A stretch of DNA of 64,000 bases from Burkholderiales bacterium (GTDB lineage: Bacteria > Pseudomonadota > Gammaproteobacteria > Burkholderiales > Burkholderiaceae_C): contig JAIOOS010000017.1 in the NCBI GenBank assembly GCA_021414305.1, forward strand, positions 62,001 through 126,000. Direction: 5' to 3'. A model generated the notes under the pieces. That model saw only the letters and a list, made by a program, of their open reading frames with translations, had not been told where the DNA came from and searched no databases. The number at the start of each line of letters is the position of its first letter. The first letter of the stretch is position 1. The position numbers were made by a program, and so were the translations under genes. This document shows, piece by piece, positions 46,826 to 56,149 of the stretch.

Positions 46826-47929
46826 ATGGAGAACACTTTCGGCGAAGAACGCCGCAGCTTCCTGAAGACCGCGGCGGGGACGGGCCTGGCGGCGCTGTCG
46901 GGCATCGCCGGCGCTCAGTCGTTCGAGTACAAGCCGAACCAGCGCTACCCCGACCCGGCGGTGCAGATCCTCGATCCGTCGTTCGCCCGCTACCGCATCT
47001 ACAGCAGCACGATCGAGCAGGTGGCGAGCGGCATGCGCTGGGCCGAGGGGCCGGTCTACTTCGCCGAGGGCGGCTACCTGCTGGTGAGCGACATCCCGAA
47101 CAACCGGATCATGAAATACAGTGAGAAGGACGGCAGCTTCACCGTCTTTCGCAGCCCGGCCAACTACGCCAACGGCAACACCCGCGATCGCCAGGGCCGG
47201 CTCGTGACCTGCGAGCACTCCGTCACCCGGCGCATCACCCGCACCGAGAGGGACGGCAAGCTGACGGTGCTGGCCGACGCGTTCGAAGGCAAGCGCCTGA
47301 ATGCGCCGAACGACATCGTCGTCAAGTCCGACGACAGCATCTGGTTCACCGATCCCCTCTTCGGCATCAACGGCGAATGGGAAGGCTCGCGCGCCAAGCC
47401 GGAGCAGGCGAACACCAACGTCCTTCGGATCGGCAGCGACGGCAAGGTCAGCGCGGTGCTCACCGATCTCGTCAACCCGAACGGCCTGGCGTTCTCGCCC
47501 GACGAGAAGAAGCTCTACGTCGTGGAGTGGAAGGGCACGCCCAACCGCAGCATCTGGAGCTACGACGTCGGCGCCGACGGCGTCTCGCTCGGCAACAAGA
47601 CCAAGCTGATCGACGCCGCCGACCAGGGCGCGCTCGACGGCTTCCGCGTCGACCGCGACGGCAACCTGTGGTGCGGCTGGGGCAGCAACGGCGCCCTGCA
47701 GGCCGAGCCGAGCGACGTCGGCGGCAAGAAGGTGTTCCAGCTCCGCGGCCGCTCCGAGGACCTGGACGGCGTGATGGTGTTCAACCCGCAAGGCAAGGCG
47801 CTGGCGCACATCCGCCTGCCCGAGCGCTGCGCCAACCTGTGCTTCGGCGGGCCGAAGAACAACCGCCTCTACATGGCGAGCTGCCATTCGATCTACGCGC
47901 TGTACGTCGAAGCGCACGGCGCGACCTGA
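46826..47929 (+). CDS. Exported SMP-30/gluconolactonase-type protein
   Basis: A 367-residue beta-propeller lactonase with a Tat signal (RRSFLKTAAGTGLAAL), so it acts in the periplasm. Divalent-metal ligands are suggested by Glu in RWAEGPVYF, Asn in APNDIVV and Asp in DGFRVDRDG. It would open a sugar lactone, for example a product of the GMC or PQQ-type oxidation of sugars. GGGAG lies nine bases before the start. A strong terminator follows, so it may be a separate transcript from the ABC genes downstream. Confidence 0.9.
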   Translation: MENTFGEERRSFLKTAAGTGLAALSGIAGAQSFEYKPNQRYPDPAVQILDPSFARYRIYSSTIEQVASGMRWAEGPVYFAEGGYLLVSDIPNNRIMKYSEKDGSFTVFRSPANYANGNTRDRQGRLVTCEHSVTRRITRTERDGKLTVLADAFEGKRLNAPNDIVVKSDDSIWFTDPLFGINGEWEGSRAKPEQANTNVLRIGSDGKVSAVLTDLVNPNGLAFSPDEKKLYVVEWKGTPNRSIWSYDVGADGVSLGNKTKLIDAADQGALDGFRVDRDGNLWCGWGSNGALQAEPSDVGGKKVFQLRGRSEDLDGVMVFNPQGKALAHIRLPERCANLCFGGPKNNRLYMASCHSIYALYVEAHGAT

Positions 47930-47950
47930 GACGGCGAGACGCGATGGGCC

Positions 47951-47978
47951 GCGGCCCCGCTCGGGGTCGCAGTTTTTT
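47951..47978 (+). terminator. Rho-independent terminator after the lactonase gene
   Basis: Nine-base arms GCGGCCCCG and CGGGGTCGC (one G-T wobble) with a two-base loop are followed by AG and six T. It is 22 bases past the SMP-30 stop and 86 bases before the binding-protein start. Confidence 0.8.
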
Positions 47979-48063
47979 CCGGATCATGGAAAAACCGAGC
48001 GTTCCGGCCTCATCGGGGTCGGTGCGCTGGTCAAGAATTTCCGGGCCTGCAAGGAGACAGCCC

Positions 48064-49350
48064 GTGAACACCAATCTGAAGCGACGCGCCCTGCTGGGCA
48101 CCGCCGCCGCCCTCGCCCTCGGCCCGGGTCTCGCCCGCGCCCAGGAGGCCACCCTCACCATCCTCTCGCACAAGGTGCACGAGACCGTCTCGCGCGGCCT
48201 CACCCCCGGCACCGTCGGCGGCGACATCGCCGGCGAGTGGGCCAAGAAGAAGGGCGTGAAGCTCAACTGGATCACCGGCAACATCGAGCCGATCCACGAT
48301 CGCCTGTTCCGCGAGCTGTCGCTGCGCGAGACCTCGATCGACCTGGCGTTCGTCATCAACAAGTTCGAAACGCCGAAGATCAGCACCCTGCTCGAGCCGC
48401 TCGACGACTGGCAGAAGAAGGCGCCGATCGAGGACTTCGCCGGCATCCCCTCGAACCTGCTGGTCGCCACCCGCTACCAGGGCGTGCTGACCGCAGTGCC
48501 GTTCCGCCACGCGACGCCGGGCCTGTTCTGGAACAAGGAGCTGTTCAAGGAGCGCGGCCTCGACCGGCCGCCGCGCACGGCCGACGAGCTCGTCGCCTAC
48601 GCCCGCAAGATGACCTACACCCGCGCCGACGGCACCCGGGTCAACGGCCTGATCGCCAACTCGGGCGACGAACACCTGGCGGTGCTGACCCTGCTCAACA
48701 TGTACGGCGCCGAGCTGATCGACAAGGACCAGAAGGTCCGCGCCAATTCGCCGCAGATGATCAAGGGCCTGAAGGTGCTGGCCGAGCTCTACAAGGAAGG
48801 CGTGCTGCCGACCAACTACGCCACCATCTCGATCGACGACGTGATCGGCGCGATGCAGCAGGGCCGCGCGGCGATGGGCGTCGACCCGTTCGCCCGCTAC
48901 ACGGTCTACAACAACCCCAAGGCCTCGAAGTTCCCCGGCCAGATCGAGGTCGTGGCGCTGCCGGCCGATGCCGGCCTCGGCCGCAGCGACACCTCGATGA
49001 CCGAGATCTGGTCGATGGCGATCCCGAAGAACTCGAAGCAGAAGGAGCTCGCCTGGGACCTGGTCCGCGAGCTCTCGAGCAAGGAGAACACGGTCCGGAT
49101 CGCGCTCAACGGCAATGGCCCGGTGCGCCCCGCCGCCTACGACGACGAGCGGCTGAAGAAGCAGCTCGCCTACACGGTGGAGGAGTCGAAGGCGATCAAG
49201 CATGCGCTGGTCGTGCCCTCGGGCTTCAACGCCTCGCTCGAGGCGCTGACGATCTTCAAGGAAGAGTCGCAGGCCGCGGTGCTCGGCAGGAAGACGCCGG
49301 AGCAGGCCGCGGCGGCGATGCAGTCGAGGATCGAGCCGCTGGTCAAATAG
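48064..49350 (+). CDS. Sugar-type ABC transporter solute-binding protein
   Basis: A 428-residue extracellular solute-binding protein of family 1 (sugar/polyol type). It starts at GTG with AGGAGA about seven bases upstream and has a Tat-like signal (LKRRALLGTAAALALGPG) cut near ARAQEA. Middle motifs such as GVLTAVPFRHATPGLFWNKELF are typical. It feeds the two permeases downstream. The ATPase of the system is not encoded here, so it may share a MalK/UgpC-like ATPase encoded elsewhere. Confidence 0.92.
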   Translation: MNTNLKRRALLGTAAALALGPGLARAQEATLTILSHKVHETVSRGLTPGTVGGDIAGEWAKKKGVKLNWITGNIEPIHDRLFRELSLRETSIDLAFVINKFETPKISTLLEPLDDWQKKAPIEDFAGIPSNLLVATRYQGVLTAVPFRHATPGLFWNKELFKERGLDRPPRTADELVAYARKMTYTRADGTRVNGLIANSGDEHLAVLTLLNMYGAELIDKDQKVRANSPQMIKGLKVLAELYKEGVLPTNYATISIDDVIGAMQQGRAAMGVDPFARYTVYNNPKASKFPGQIEVVALPADAGLGRSDTSMTEIWSMAIPKNSKQKELAWDLVRELSSKENTVRIALNGNGPVRPAAYDDERLKKQLAYTVEESKAIKHALVVPSGFNASLEALTIFKEESQAAVLGRKTPEQAAAAMQSRIEPLVK

Positions 49351-49417
49351 CAGCGTCCGCCGGCGTCCGCGGCGGCGGGCGGCGGTCCTCCGGCCGTTCC
49401 GCGGACTGAAAGGCCCC

Positions 49418-50287
49418 GTGCGCAAACCGACGCTTTCCGCCTGGCTCCTGCTGGCGCCGATGCACCTGCTGCTGGCGGCGGTGATCGCGATCCCGTCGCT
49501 CTGGGTGCTGTGGCTGAGCCTCAACGAGTCGAGCTATGGCACCGGCCTGACCTTCGTCGGCCTCGACAACTACGCGAAGATCTTCGCCGACCCGTACTTC
49601 TGGCGGGCGGCGTGGAACACCTTCATCGTCGTCAACGTCGTCGTCTATCTCGAGATGGGGCTGGCGCTCGGCCTCGCGCTGCTCTTCGCCGGAGGGCTGC
49701 GCTACCCGCGGCTGATGTTCGCCATCGTCCTCGTACCCTACGCGATCTCCGAGGTGGTGAGCGTGCTCGCCTGGAAGATCCTGATGGACCCGGGCGTGGG
49801 CGCGATCAGCCGCAGCCTCGAGGCGATGGGCCTGGGCAGCTTCAACTGGAGCGTCGCGCCGTGGCAGGGGCTGGCGCTGGTCTCGCTGATCGCCATCTGG
49901 CACAACCTGCCGTTCACCTTCCTGCTGCTCTACGCCGGCCTGCTGGCGATTCCGCGCACCCTCTACGAAGCGGCCGAGGTCGACGGCGCCACCGCCTGGC
50001 AGCGGCTGCAGAAGATCACCCTGCCGCTGCTCGTGCCGACGCTGCTGCTGGCGGTGATCTTTCGCCTGGTGTTCGCGTTCCGCCTGTTCTCCGAGGTGTG
50101 GCTGCTCACCAAGGGCGGGCCGGCGCGGCTCACCGAAGTGCTTGCGGTCTACCTCTACCAGGGGGCGTTTCGCTACGGCGACTTCGGCAAGGCCGGCGCG
50201 GCAGGCTGGATCATGGTCGTGGGCGCGTTGCTGATCGCCTCGATCTACCTGTGGCAGATGCAGCGCCGCATGGCGCAGCAGGCCTGA
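49418..50287 (+). CDS. Sugar ABC transporter permease (MalF/UgpA-like)
   Basis: A 289-residue permease with six helices and the EAA loop (LYEAAEVDGATAWQRLQKITLPLL). It starts at GTG with GAAAGG upstream. It lies 67 bases after the binding-protein gene and 7 bases before the second permease gene, forming one operon. Confidence 0.92.
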   Translation: MRKPTLSAWLLLAPMHLLLAAVIAIPSLWVLWLSLNESSYGTGLTFVGLDNYAKIFADPYFWRAAWNTFIVVNVVVYLEMGLALGLALLFAGGLRYPRLMFAIVLVPYAISEVVSVLAWKILMDPGVGAISRSLEAMGLGSFNWSVAPWQGLALVSLIAIWHNLPFTFLLLYAGLLAIPRTLYEAAEVDGATAWQRLQKITLPLLVPTLLLAVIFRLVFAFRLFSEVWLLTKGGPARLTEVLAVYLYQGAFRYGDFGKAGAAGWIMVVGALLIASIYLWQMQRRMAQQA

Positions 50288-50294
50288 GCCCGCG

Positions 50295-51131
50295 ATGGTC
50301 CGCTCCCGCAGCCTGCCGCTCGCCCTGCTTCGCGCCGGGGCCTACGCCTTCGTCGTCGTCTGGTCGCTGCTGCCCATCGTCTTCATCGTCGCCTCGTCGT
50401 TCAAGCGCCAGACCGACATCTTCGTCTACCCGCCGAGGTTCCTGTTCACGCCCACCTTCGACAACTACCTGACCCTCTGGCAGCGCTACGACGGCTTCTT
50501 CGCGACCCTGGGCAACAGCCTGATCGTCTCGATCGGCGCGACGCTGCTCGCCGGCACGGTGAGCTTCTTCGCCGGCTTCGCCTACTCGCGCTACTCGAGC
50601 CGGCTGCTCGCGGGCAGCGCGGTCTACATGATCGCCATCCGGCTGCTGCCGCCGATCGTCGTGACGCTGCCGCTCTTTCCGGCGATCGACTACCTGCACC
50701 TTTCGGACACCCACGCGGTGCTGATCATCCTGTACGCGACCTTCTGGGTCTCGCTCTACACGATGATCGTCAAGACCTTCGTCGACGAGATTCCCAGGGA
50801 GCTCGACGAGGCCGCCCTGATGGACGGCGCGAGCCAGTGGCAGCTCCTCTGGCGCGTGATCCTGCCGCTCTGCCTGCAGGGCATGACGGCGGGCGCGATC
50901 TTCGTCTTCATCTACTCGTGGAACGAGTTCCTGTTCGCCCTGATCTTTACCACCCAGCACGCCAAGACCGCACCGCTGCTCATCAGCGAGATGATGGGCG
51001 CGATCGACGGCGCCGAATGGGGCGTTCTCTTCGCCGGCGTGACGCTGCAGCTCCTGCCGGTGGTGGCGCTGGTGATGCTGGCGCAAAGGCACATCATCGC
51101 CGGGCTGACCTCCGGCGCGGTCAAGGGCTGA
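50295..51131 (+). CDS. Sugar ABC transporter permease (MalG/UgpE-like)
   Basis: A 278-residue permease with six helices and EAA loop (LDEAALMDGASQWQLLWRVILPL). It pairs with the preceding permease. It ends six bases before the stop of the convergent GMC oxidoreductase gene, and no ATPase gene follows. Confidence 0.92.
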   Translation: MVRSRSLPLALLRAGAYAFVVVWSLLPIVFIVASSFKRQTDIFVYPPRFLFTPTFDNYLTLWQRYDGFFATLGNSLIVSIGATLLAGTVSFFAGFAYSRYSSRLLAGSAVYMIAIRLLPPIVVTLPLFPAIDYLHLSDTHAVLIILYATFWVSLYTMIVKTFVDEIPRELDEAALMDGASQWQLLWRVILPLCLQGMTAGAIFVFIYSWNEFLFALIFTTQHAKTAPLLISEMMGAIDGAEWGVLFAGVTLQLLPVVALVMLAQRHIIAGLTSGAVKG

Positions 51132-51137
51132 GGCGCC

Positions 51138-52790
51138 CTAGGCGGCGACCGGCATGCGCGCCGCGGGCGCAGGGGCCGCGGCGCTGCCGGACTTGCGCGC
51201 CGCCAGGATCATGTCGGCGGCCTTCTCCGCGATCATGATCGTCGCCGCGTTGGTGTTGCCCGAGACCAGCGTCGGCATGATTGACGCGTCGACCACGCGC
51301 AGCCCGGCGACGCCGTGCACCGCGAGCTGGTCGTCGACAACCGCGTCGTCGAGGCCGCCCATGCGGCAGGTGCCGCTCGGATGGAAGATCGTCATGCCGG
51401 TGTCGCGCGCGTAGGCCAGCGCGTCGGAATCGCTGCCGAGCTCGTGCCGCGGCTTCCAGCGGGACGCGACCTCGCTCGCCAGCGCCGGCTGCGCGACGAT
51501 GCGCTCGAGCAGGCGGATGCCGCGCACCAGCGCCGCCCCGTCTTCGGCCGCGGTCAGGTAGTTGCCGACGATGCGCGCGCTGTCGTTCGGGTCGGCGGAG
51601 CGCAGGGTCACTGCGCCGCGGCTCGCCGGCCGGAGCTGGCAGACCGAGATCGTGAACGCCGAGAACCGGTTCAGGCCGGTGTCGTAGCTGTCGACGCTGA
51701 GCGGCTGGAAGTGGAACTGCACGTCGGGCGAGGCCAGGCTCGACTCGGTGCGGGCGAAGGCGCCGGCGAGGCTCGCGCCGAAGGTGAGCGCGCCGCGGCG
51801 TCGCAATGCATAGTCGGCACCGATCAGCATCCGCTGCCAGGCGCTGCGCGCGTGGTCGTTGAGCGTGATCGGCCGCTTCGTCTTGAAGACCAGGCGTGCC
51901 TGGTAGTGGTCCTGGAAGTTGCGGCCGACGCCCGGCAGCGCGCGCACCACCGGCAGGGCGAGCGCGCGCAGGTCGTCCGGCGCGCCGATCCCGGAAAGCA
52001 GCAGCAGCTTGGGCGAGCCGATCGCGCCGGCGCTGACGATCACCTCCGCCCCGGCGCGGGCGAGCTCGCGCTGGCCGCCGCGCGTGAACTCGACGCCGAC
52101 CGCGCGCGCGCCCTCGAAAACGATGCGCTGCACCACCGCGCCGGTGACGACACGCAGGTTCGGCCGGCCGCGCGCCGGCTTGAGAAAGGCGTTGGCGGCG
52201 CTGGAGCGCCGGCCGTCGCGCACCGTGAGCTGGTACAGGCCGACGCCTTCCTGCGCCGCGCCGTTGAAGTCGGGATTGCGCGGCAGGCCCGCCTCCTGCG
52301 CCGCGGCGACGAAGGCGTCGACCACCGGAAAGCGGAAGCGCGGGTCGGAGACCGCGAGCGGCCCGCCGGCGCCGTGGAACGCGTCGGCGCCGCGCCCCTG
52401 GTCTTCGCTGCGCCGGAAGTACGGCAGCAGCTCGTCGTACGACCAGCCGCGGTTGCCGAGCTCGCGCCAGCCGTCGTAGTCGCGGCGCTGGCCGCGCACG
52501 TAGATCATGCCGTTGATCGAGCTCGAGCCGCCGAGCACGCGGCCCGAAGGCAGGCCCATGCGCCGGCCGTTCAGACCGGGCTCGGGCTCGGTCTGGTAGC
52601 ACCAGTCGACGGCGGGGTTGTTGATCAGCTTGAAGATGCCGCCCGGCACGTGGATCCACGGGTTTCGGTCGGGCGGGCCGGCCTCGACCAGCAGCACGCG
52701 CAGCCCCGCCTGCGCGCTCAAACTGTCCGCGAGCACGCAGCCGGCCGAGCCGGCGCCGACGATCACGTAGTCGAAATGCGTGGTCTCCAT
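51138..52790 (-). CDS. GMC family oxidoreductase (choline dehydrogenase-like)
   Basis: A 550-residue flavoenzyme. The FAD motif GAGSAG is at 12-17, GMC signature GRVLGGSSSINGMIYVRG near 83-100, and the catalytic pair is His in IFHPSGTCRMG and Asn in SGNTNAATIMIAEKAAD. It oxidises an alcohol group of a sugar, polyol or aromatic alcohol; choline is possible but no betaine aldehyde dehydrogenase adjoins. It is 4 bases downstream of the second flavoprotein gene and is read against the ABC genes. Confidence 0.92.
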   Translation of the reverse strand: METTHFDYVIVGAGSAGCVLADSLSAQAGLRVLLVEAGPPDRNPWIHVPGGIFKLINNPAVDWCYQTEPEPGLNGRRMGLPSGRVLGGSSSINGMIYVRGQRRDYDGWRELGNRGWSYDELLPYFRRSEDQGRGADAFHGAGGPLAVSDPRFRFPVVDAFVAAAQEAGLPRNPDFNGAAQEGVGLYQLTVRDGRRSSAANAFLKPARGRPNLRVVTGAVVQRIVFEGARAVGVEFTRGGQRELARAGAEVIVSAGAIGSPKLLLLSGIGAPDDLRALALPVVRALPGVGRNFQDHYQARLVFKTKRPITLNDHARSAWQRMLIGADYALRRRGALTFGASLAGAFARTESSLASPDVQFHFQPLSVDSYDTGLNRFSAFTISVCQLRPASRGAVTLRSADPNDSARIVGNYLTAAEDGAALVRGIRLLERIVAQPALASEVASRWKPRHELGSDSDALAYARDTGMTIFHPSGTCRMGGLDDAVVDDQLAVHGVAGLRVVDASIMPTLVSGNTNAATIMIAEKAADMILAARKSGSAAAPAPAARMPVAA

Positions 52791-52794
52791 GCGA

Positions 52795-54219
52795 TCAGTG
52801 CGTGCCGTCGAGCACTGCTCCGTCCTTCTTCAGTTGCGTGCGCAGCGCCTGCACGTCGAGCGCGGCGAACGCCGGCCGCGCGCCGCCCGACCGTAGCAGC
52901 ATCGCACTCGCCGTGCCGACCGCCTGGCCCATCGCCAGGCACGGGCCCATCACCCGCGCCGAGCCATGGGCGCCGCGATCGGCCGAGAGGATGCGCCCGG
53001 CCGCGGCGACGTTGACCACGCCCTTGGGCAAGAGGCAGCCCCAGGGAATGTCGTAGGAGCCGCCGTCCTTGACCGGGATGCGGATCTGGCCGGTGCCCGA
53101 CTGGTGGATGTCGACGTGGTGCGAGCCCTTGGCGATGCCGTCGTCGCGCTTGCGCGCCTCGAGCACGTCTTCCTCGGTCAGGCTCTTCTCGCCGTCGATG
53201 CGCAGCGTCTCGCGCACGCCGACGCGGCTGGCGATGCCGCTGAACGCCGCCCTGGCGAAGCCCGGCACGTTGTTGCGCATGAACTCGCTGCACTGCCAGA
53301 CCTGGTCGGTCAGGGTCGCGAGGCTGGCGCTCAGCTCGGCGGTGCGGGTACCGTCGATGCCGCCCATGCGCGTGGTGTTGAGGCAGACCTCGCCGCGCTG
53401 CGGCGCGGTCGGCTGGATCATGATCAGCGCCGTCGGGTAGAGCTCGCCGCGCGCGATCGCCGCGCTCACCAGCGGCCCGTTGCCCTTGAGGAAGACGCTC
53501 GGCTGGCCCTGCTTCATCGCCGCCTCCGCGAGCTGGCGGTCGGTACGTCCCTGGCGGATCGCCTCGCTCTCGCCGAGCGCGAAGTGCTCGGGGTGCTCGC
53601 GCATGAACTCGAGCAGCGGCGCGGTCTCCACGCCCGACATCCGGAACATCAGCGAGACCGGCTGCAGCTCGCCGCCGGGCCCGCCCTTGAGCACCTTGCC
53701 GCCGGCGGCGGCGACGATGTCGGCATCGCCCGAGCAGTCGATGAAGAGCGGCGCGCGCAGCTCGCTCCTGCCTTCCTTGTTGAGCACATGAAGGGCGCCG
53801 ACCCGGCCGTCCTCGACGTCGATGTGCGTCGCCACGGTGTGCAGCAGCAGCTTCACGCCGGCCTTGGCCAGCGTGCCGGCGACGGCGAGCTTCATCACCT
53901 CGGGATCGAGGCAGACGTACCAGATCAGCCGGTGGTCGTTGAGCGGGCCGACGTAGCCGCCGAGGCGCTGGCACTCGGCGAACACGTCGCGGCCGACGCC
54001 GCCCAGGATCCACTCGCCGCGACCGTTGAGGGCGCCGTCGACCGCCATGCCGCTGATCAGCTCGCCGCCCGGCATCGGCCCGGCATCGACGAGGGTGGTG
54101 CGCAGGCCGGCGCGGGCCGCGGAGATCGCAGCGGCGATGCCCGATGCGCCGGCGCCGAGGATCACGACGTCGCTGTCGACGACGCGCGACTGGGTCGCGA
54201 ACTCCTGCTTCTTCTCCAT
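52795..54219 (-). CDS. FAD-dependent oxidoreductase (FAD_oxidored type)
   Basis: A 474-residue flavoprotein with a long Rossmann start (VVILGAGASGIAAAISAARAG) and C-terminal FAD motif AAGRILSADRGAHGSARVMG. Members of this PF12831-type family include enzymes of unknown reaction often near sugar or aromatic catabolism genes. It is the first gene of a two-gene minus-strand operon with the GMC enzyme and diverges from the IclR gene across 104 bases. Confidence 0.88.
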   Translation of the reverse strand: MEKKQEFATQSRVVDSDVVILGAGASGIAAAISAARAGLRTTLVDAGPMPGGELISGMAVDGALNGRGEWILGGVGRDVFAECQRLGGYVGPLNDHRLIWYVCLDPEVMKLAVAGTLAKAGVKLLLHTVATHIDVEDGRVGALHVLNKEGRSELRAPLFIDCSGDADIVAAAGGKVLKGGPGGELQPVSLMFRMSGVETAPLLEFMREHPEHFALGESEAIRQGRTDRQLAEAAMKQGQPSVFLKGNGPLVSAAIARGELYPTALIMIQPTAPQRGEVCLNTTRMGGIDGTRTAELSASLATLTDQVWQCSEFMRNNVPGFARAAFSGIASRVGVRETLRIDGEKSLTEEDVLEARKRDDGIAKGSHHVDIHQSGTGQIRIPVKDGGSYDIPWGCLLPKGVVNVAAAGRILSADRGAHGSARVMGPCLAMGQAVGTASAMLLRSGGARPAFAALDVQALRTQLKKDGAVLDGTH

Positions 54220-54311
54220 CTCGGCGCACTCCGGTCGGCCGCGAAGGCCCTTGCGTCGATTATTTTTCGCGGCCCTGCCGGTGCCGCGGCGGCGCCGGCG
54301 CGAATTTCCGT

Positions 54312-54325
54312 ATATTGAACAATAT
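54312..54325. promoter_or_regulatory. IclR operator candidate overlapping the iclR start codon
   Basis: ATATTG and CAATAT arms with a 2-base spacer form an AT-rich palindrome whose right arm includes the first two bases of the IclR-family start codon. Binding here would block translation-start-proximal transcription of the regulator and could control the divergent flavoprotein operon. Confidence 0.5.
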
Positions 54326-55121
54326 GAAGTCGACCTCGCCCGTGCTGCCCGGCGCCTCCGACGGCACGCAGAGCCTGCGCCGCGCGGTGCAGCTGCTGCG
54401 CACGCTCTCCACCCACACCGCGACCGGCTGGCGCCTCAGCGACCTGGCCGACGAGACCGGGCTCGACCACACCACCGTGCACCGCCTGCTCGGCGGCCTG
54501 GTCGACGAGCGGCTGGCGGCGCGGGTCGCGGGCACGCGCCGCTACACGCTCGGTGCCCTCGCCTTCGAGCTCGGCGTTGCCGCCGCGCCCTACTTCTCGC
54601 TAGATCGGCTGGCGGCGCCGGCGCTCGCGCGCCTGGCCGCGAGCACGCGCGACATCGTCTTCCTCAACGTGCGCAGCGGCTTCGAGTCGGTGTGCATCGC
54701 CCGCCACGAAGGCCGTGCGGCGCTCAAGGCCTACACCGTCGACGTCGGCACTCGCCGGCCGCTCTGCCTCTCGGCCGGCGGCGTGGCGATCCTGGTGCGG
54801 CTGCCGCGCGCCGAGCAGGCGACGATCGAGGCGCACAACCTGAACTCGATCGCCCGGCGCGAGGAGGCGCGGCAGCAGGCGGTGCGGCGGATGCTGCGCC
54901 GCTCGCGCCGCGTCGGCTACGGCCTCAACCTCGCCGACTTCGTGCCGCGCATCGCCGCCCTCGGCGTCGCGATCTGCAGCGCCGACGGCAGCCCGGTCGC
55001 CTCGCTCAGCCTGGCGGCGATGGAAAAGGACCTGGACGAGCCGCGCCGCGGCGAATTGCTGGCGCGCCTGCGCGAGGAAGCCGGCGCGATCGAAGGCATG
55101 CTGGAAAAGCTGCGCTATTGA
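54324..55121 (+). CDS. IclR family transcriptional regulator
   Basis: A 265-residue IclR regulator. Winged helix at about 17-75 (LRRAVQLLRTLSTHTATGWRLSDLADETGLDHTTVHRLLGG), effector domain from about 85 with the typical CIARHEGRAALK. It begins inside a palindrome, suggesting autorepression, and is divergent from the two flavoenzyme genes it probably regulates together with the facing sugar ABC genes. Confidence 0.93.
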   Translation: MKSTSPVLPGASDGTQSLRRAVQLLRTLSTHTATGWRLSDLADETGLDHTTVHRLLGGLVDERLAARVAGTRRYTLGALAFELGVAAAPYFSLDRLAAPALARLAASTRDIVFLNVRSGFESVCIARHEGRAALKAYTVDVGTRRPLCLSAGGVAILVRLPRAEQATIEAHNLNSIARREEARQQAVRRMLRRSRRVGYGLNLADFVPRIAALGVAICSADGSPVASLSLAAMEKDLDEPRRGELLARLREEAGAIEGMLEKLRY

Positions 55122-55140
55122 CTCGCGGCTGCAGCCTGCC

Positions 55141-55647
55141 CTACTTCGGAGCCGATTCGGGAGCGGCCGCACCGCTCGTGCGGCCGCGTGCCTGGCCGCG
55201 ACCCGCGCCAGCCGACTGGTCGCGCGAGGCGCTGCGCATCAGCCGCATCTCGTCGACGCGCTCGGCCATCGAGACCTCCCATTCGGCGCGAACCTGGAGG
55301 TAGGCGGGAACGGTCGCGACGACCGCGGCCGCGCCCGTCACCAGCGCCGAGACGAGCAGGTGCAGCAGCGCGAGGATGCGAACGCTGGTCGGTCCGGCCT
55401 TCAGGTTGTCGATCGACTTCTGCGTGTACGCCCAGAGCAGCGCGACGACGAGGCCGAGCGGATAGCTGCCGAACGCGGGCGAATACTTGAAGCGGTCGAT
55501 GAAGACCATCGCCGCACCGGACAGCACGGCCGGAAGCGTCAGGCTGAGGACGGTCTGCCAGTCCTTGAGCGAGACGACCTTGCCCATGCCGAAGGTCGCG
55601 ATCGTGCCGACGAAGGCACCCAGGCAGAACAGGCCGAGATAGTCCAT
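55141..55647 (-). CDS. Hypothetical inner-membrane protein with about four helices
   Basis: A 168-residue protein I do not recognise. Hydrophobic segments lie at about 4-22, 33-52, 61-76 and 88-115; the C-terminal 45 residues are charged, Gly/Ala-rich and probably cytoplasmic. No motif suggests a reaction. It sits between the convergent IclR gene and the next small membrane gene on the same strand. Confidence 0.6.
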   Translation of the reverse strand: MDYLGLFCLGAFVGTIATFGMGKVVSLKDWQTVLSLTLPAVLSGAAMVFIDRFKYSPAFGSYPLGLVVALLWAYTQKSIDNLKAGPTSVRILALLHLLVSALVTGAAAVVATVPAYLQVRAEWEVSMAERVDEMRLMRSASRDQSAGAGRGQARGRTSGAAAPESAPK

Positions 55648-55698
55648 GCCGGATTCTCCCGGCCCGGGCCGCGCCGCACAAGGCGGCCGCGAGGACGT

Positions 55699-56031
55699 TC
55701 AGCGCCGGGGCGAGGTCGGCCAGGGCATCGCGCCCTTGACCGTGAAGCTGCCTTCGCCGCGCAGCTTCCACGCGGTGCATTGGAAGCGCCCTTCCTCGAC
55801 GGCGCGATCGAGGAGCGAGCCGTCGCCGTGGACGATCTTGCCCTCGGTGCAATACATGACCCCCGACTCCTTGGCGGCGAGGGCGAGCAGGCCGGGGACC
55901 CGGTTGCCCTCGCTCAGGATGCTCGCCGCCCAGAGCAGCGCGCCGCAGACGATCGGCAGGCTGGCGATCAGGAGAACAGCGCGCCAGGGACCGGTTTCGG
56001 CGGGAGCGGGTCGGATCGAAGTGGCGGTCAT
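55699..56031 (-). CDS. Hypothetical single-pass membrane protein
   Basis: A 110-residue protein I do not recognise, with one membrane segment at about 18-42 and a small extracytoplasmic domain containing two cysteines (MYCTEGK and FQCTAW), likely disulfide bonded. It is 51 bases upstream of the previous membrane gene on the same strand and may be its partner. Codon use looks normal. Confidence 0.55.
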   Translation of the reverse strand: MTATSIRPAPAETGPWRAVLLIASLPIVCGALLWAASILSEGNRVPGLLALAAKESGVMYCTEGKIVHGDGSLLDRAVEEGRFQCTAWKLRGEGSFTVKGAMPWPTSPRR

Positions 56032-56149
56032 CGGCGCGTCGGGTCTGGAGCCTGTCGATCATAGGGACGCGGCCGCCGGCGAAAGCGCCGGCCGCCGCTG
56101 CGCGCACCCGCGGGCCGTGAGCAAATGAGCACTTTGTCGCGCCCGGCGA

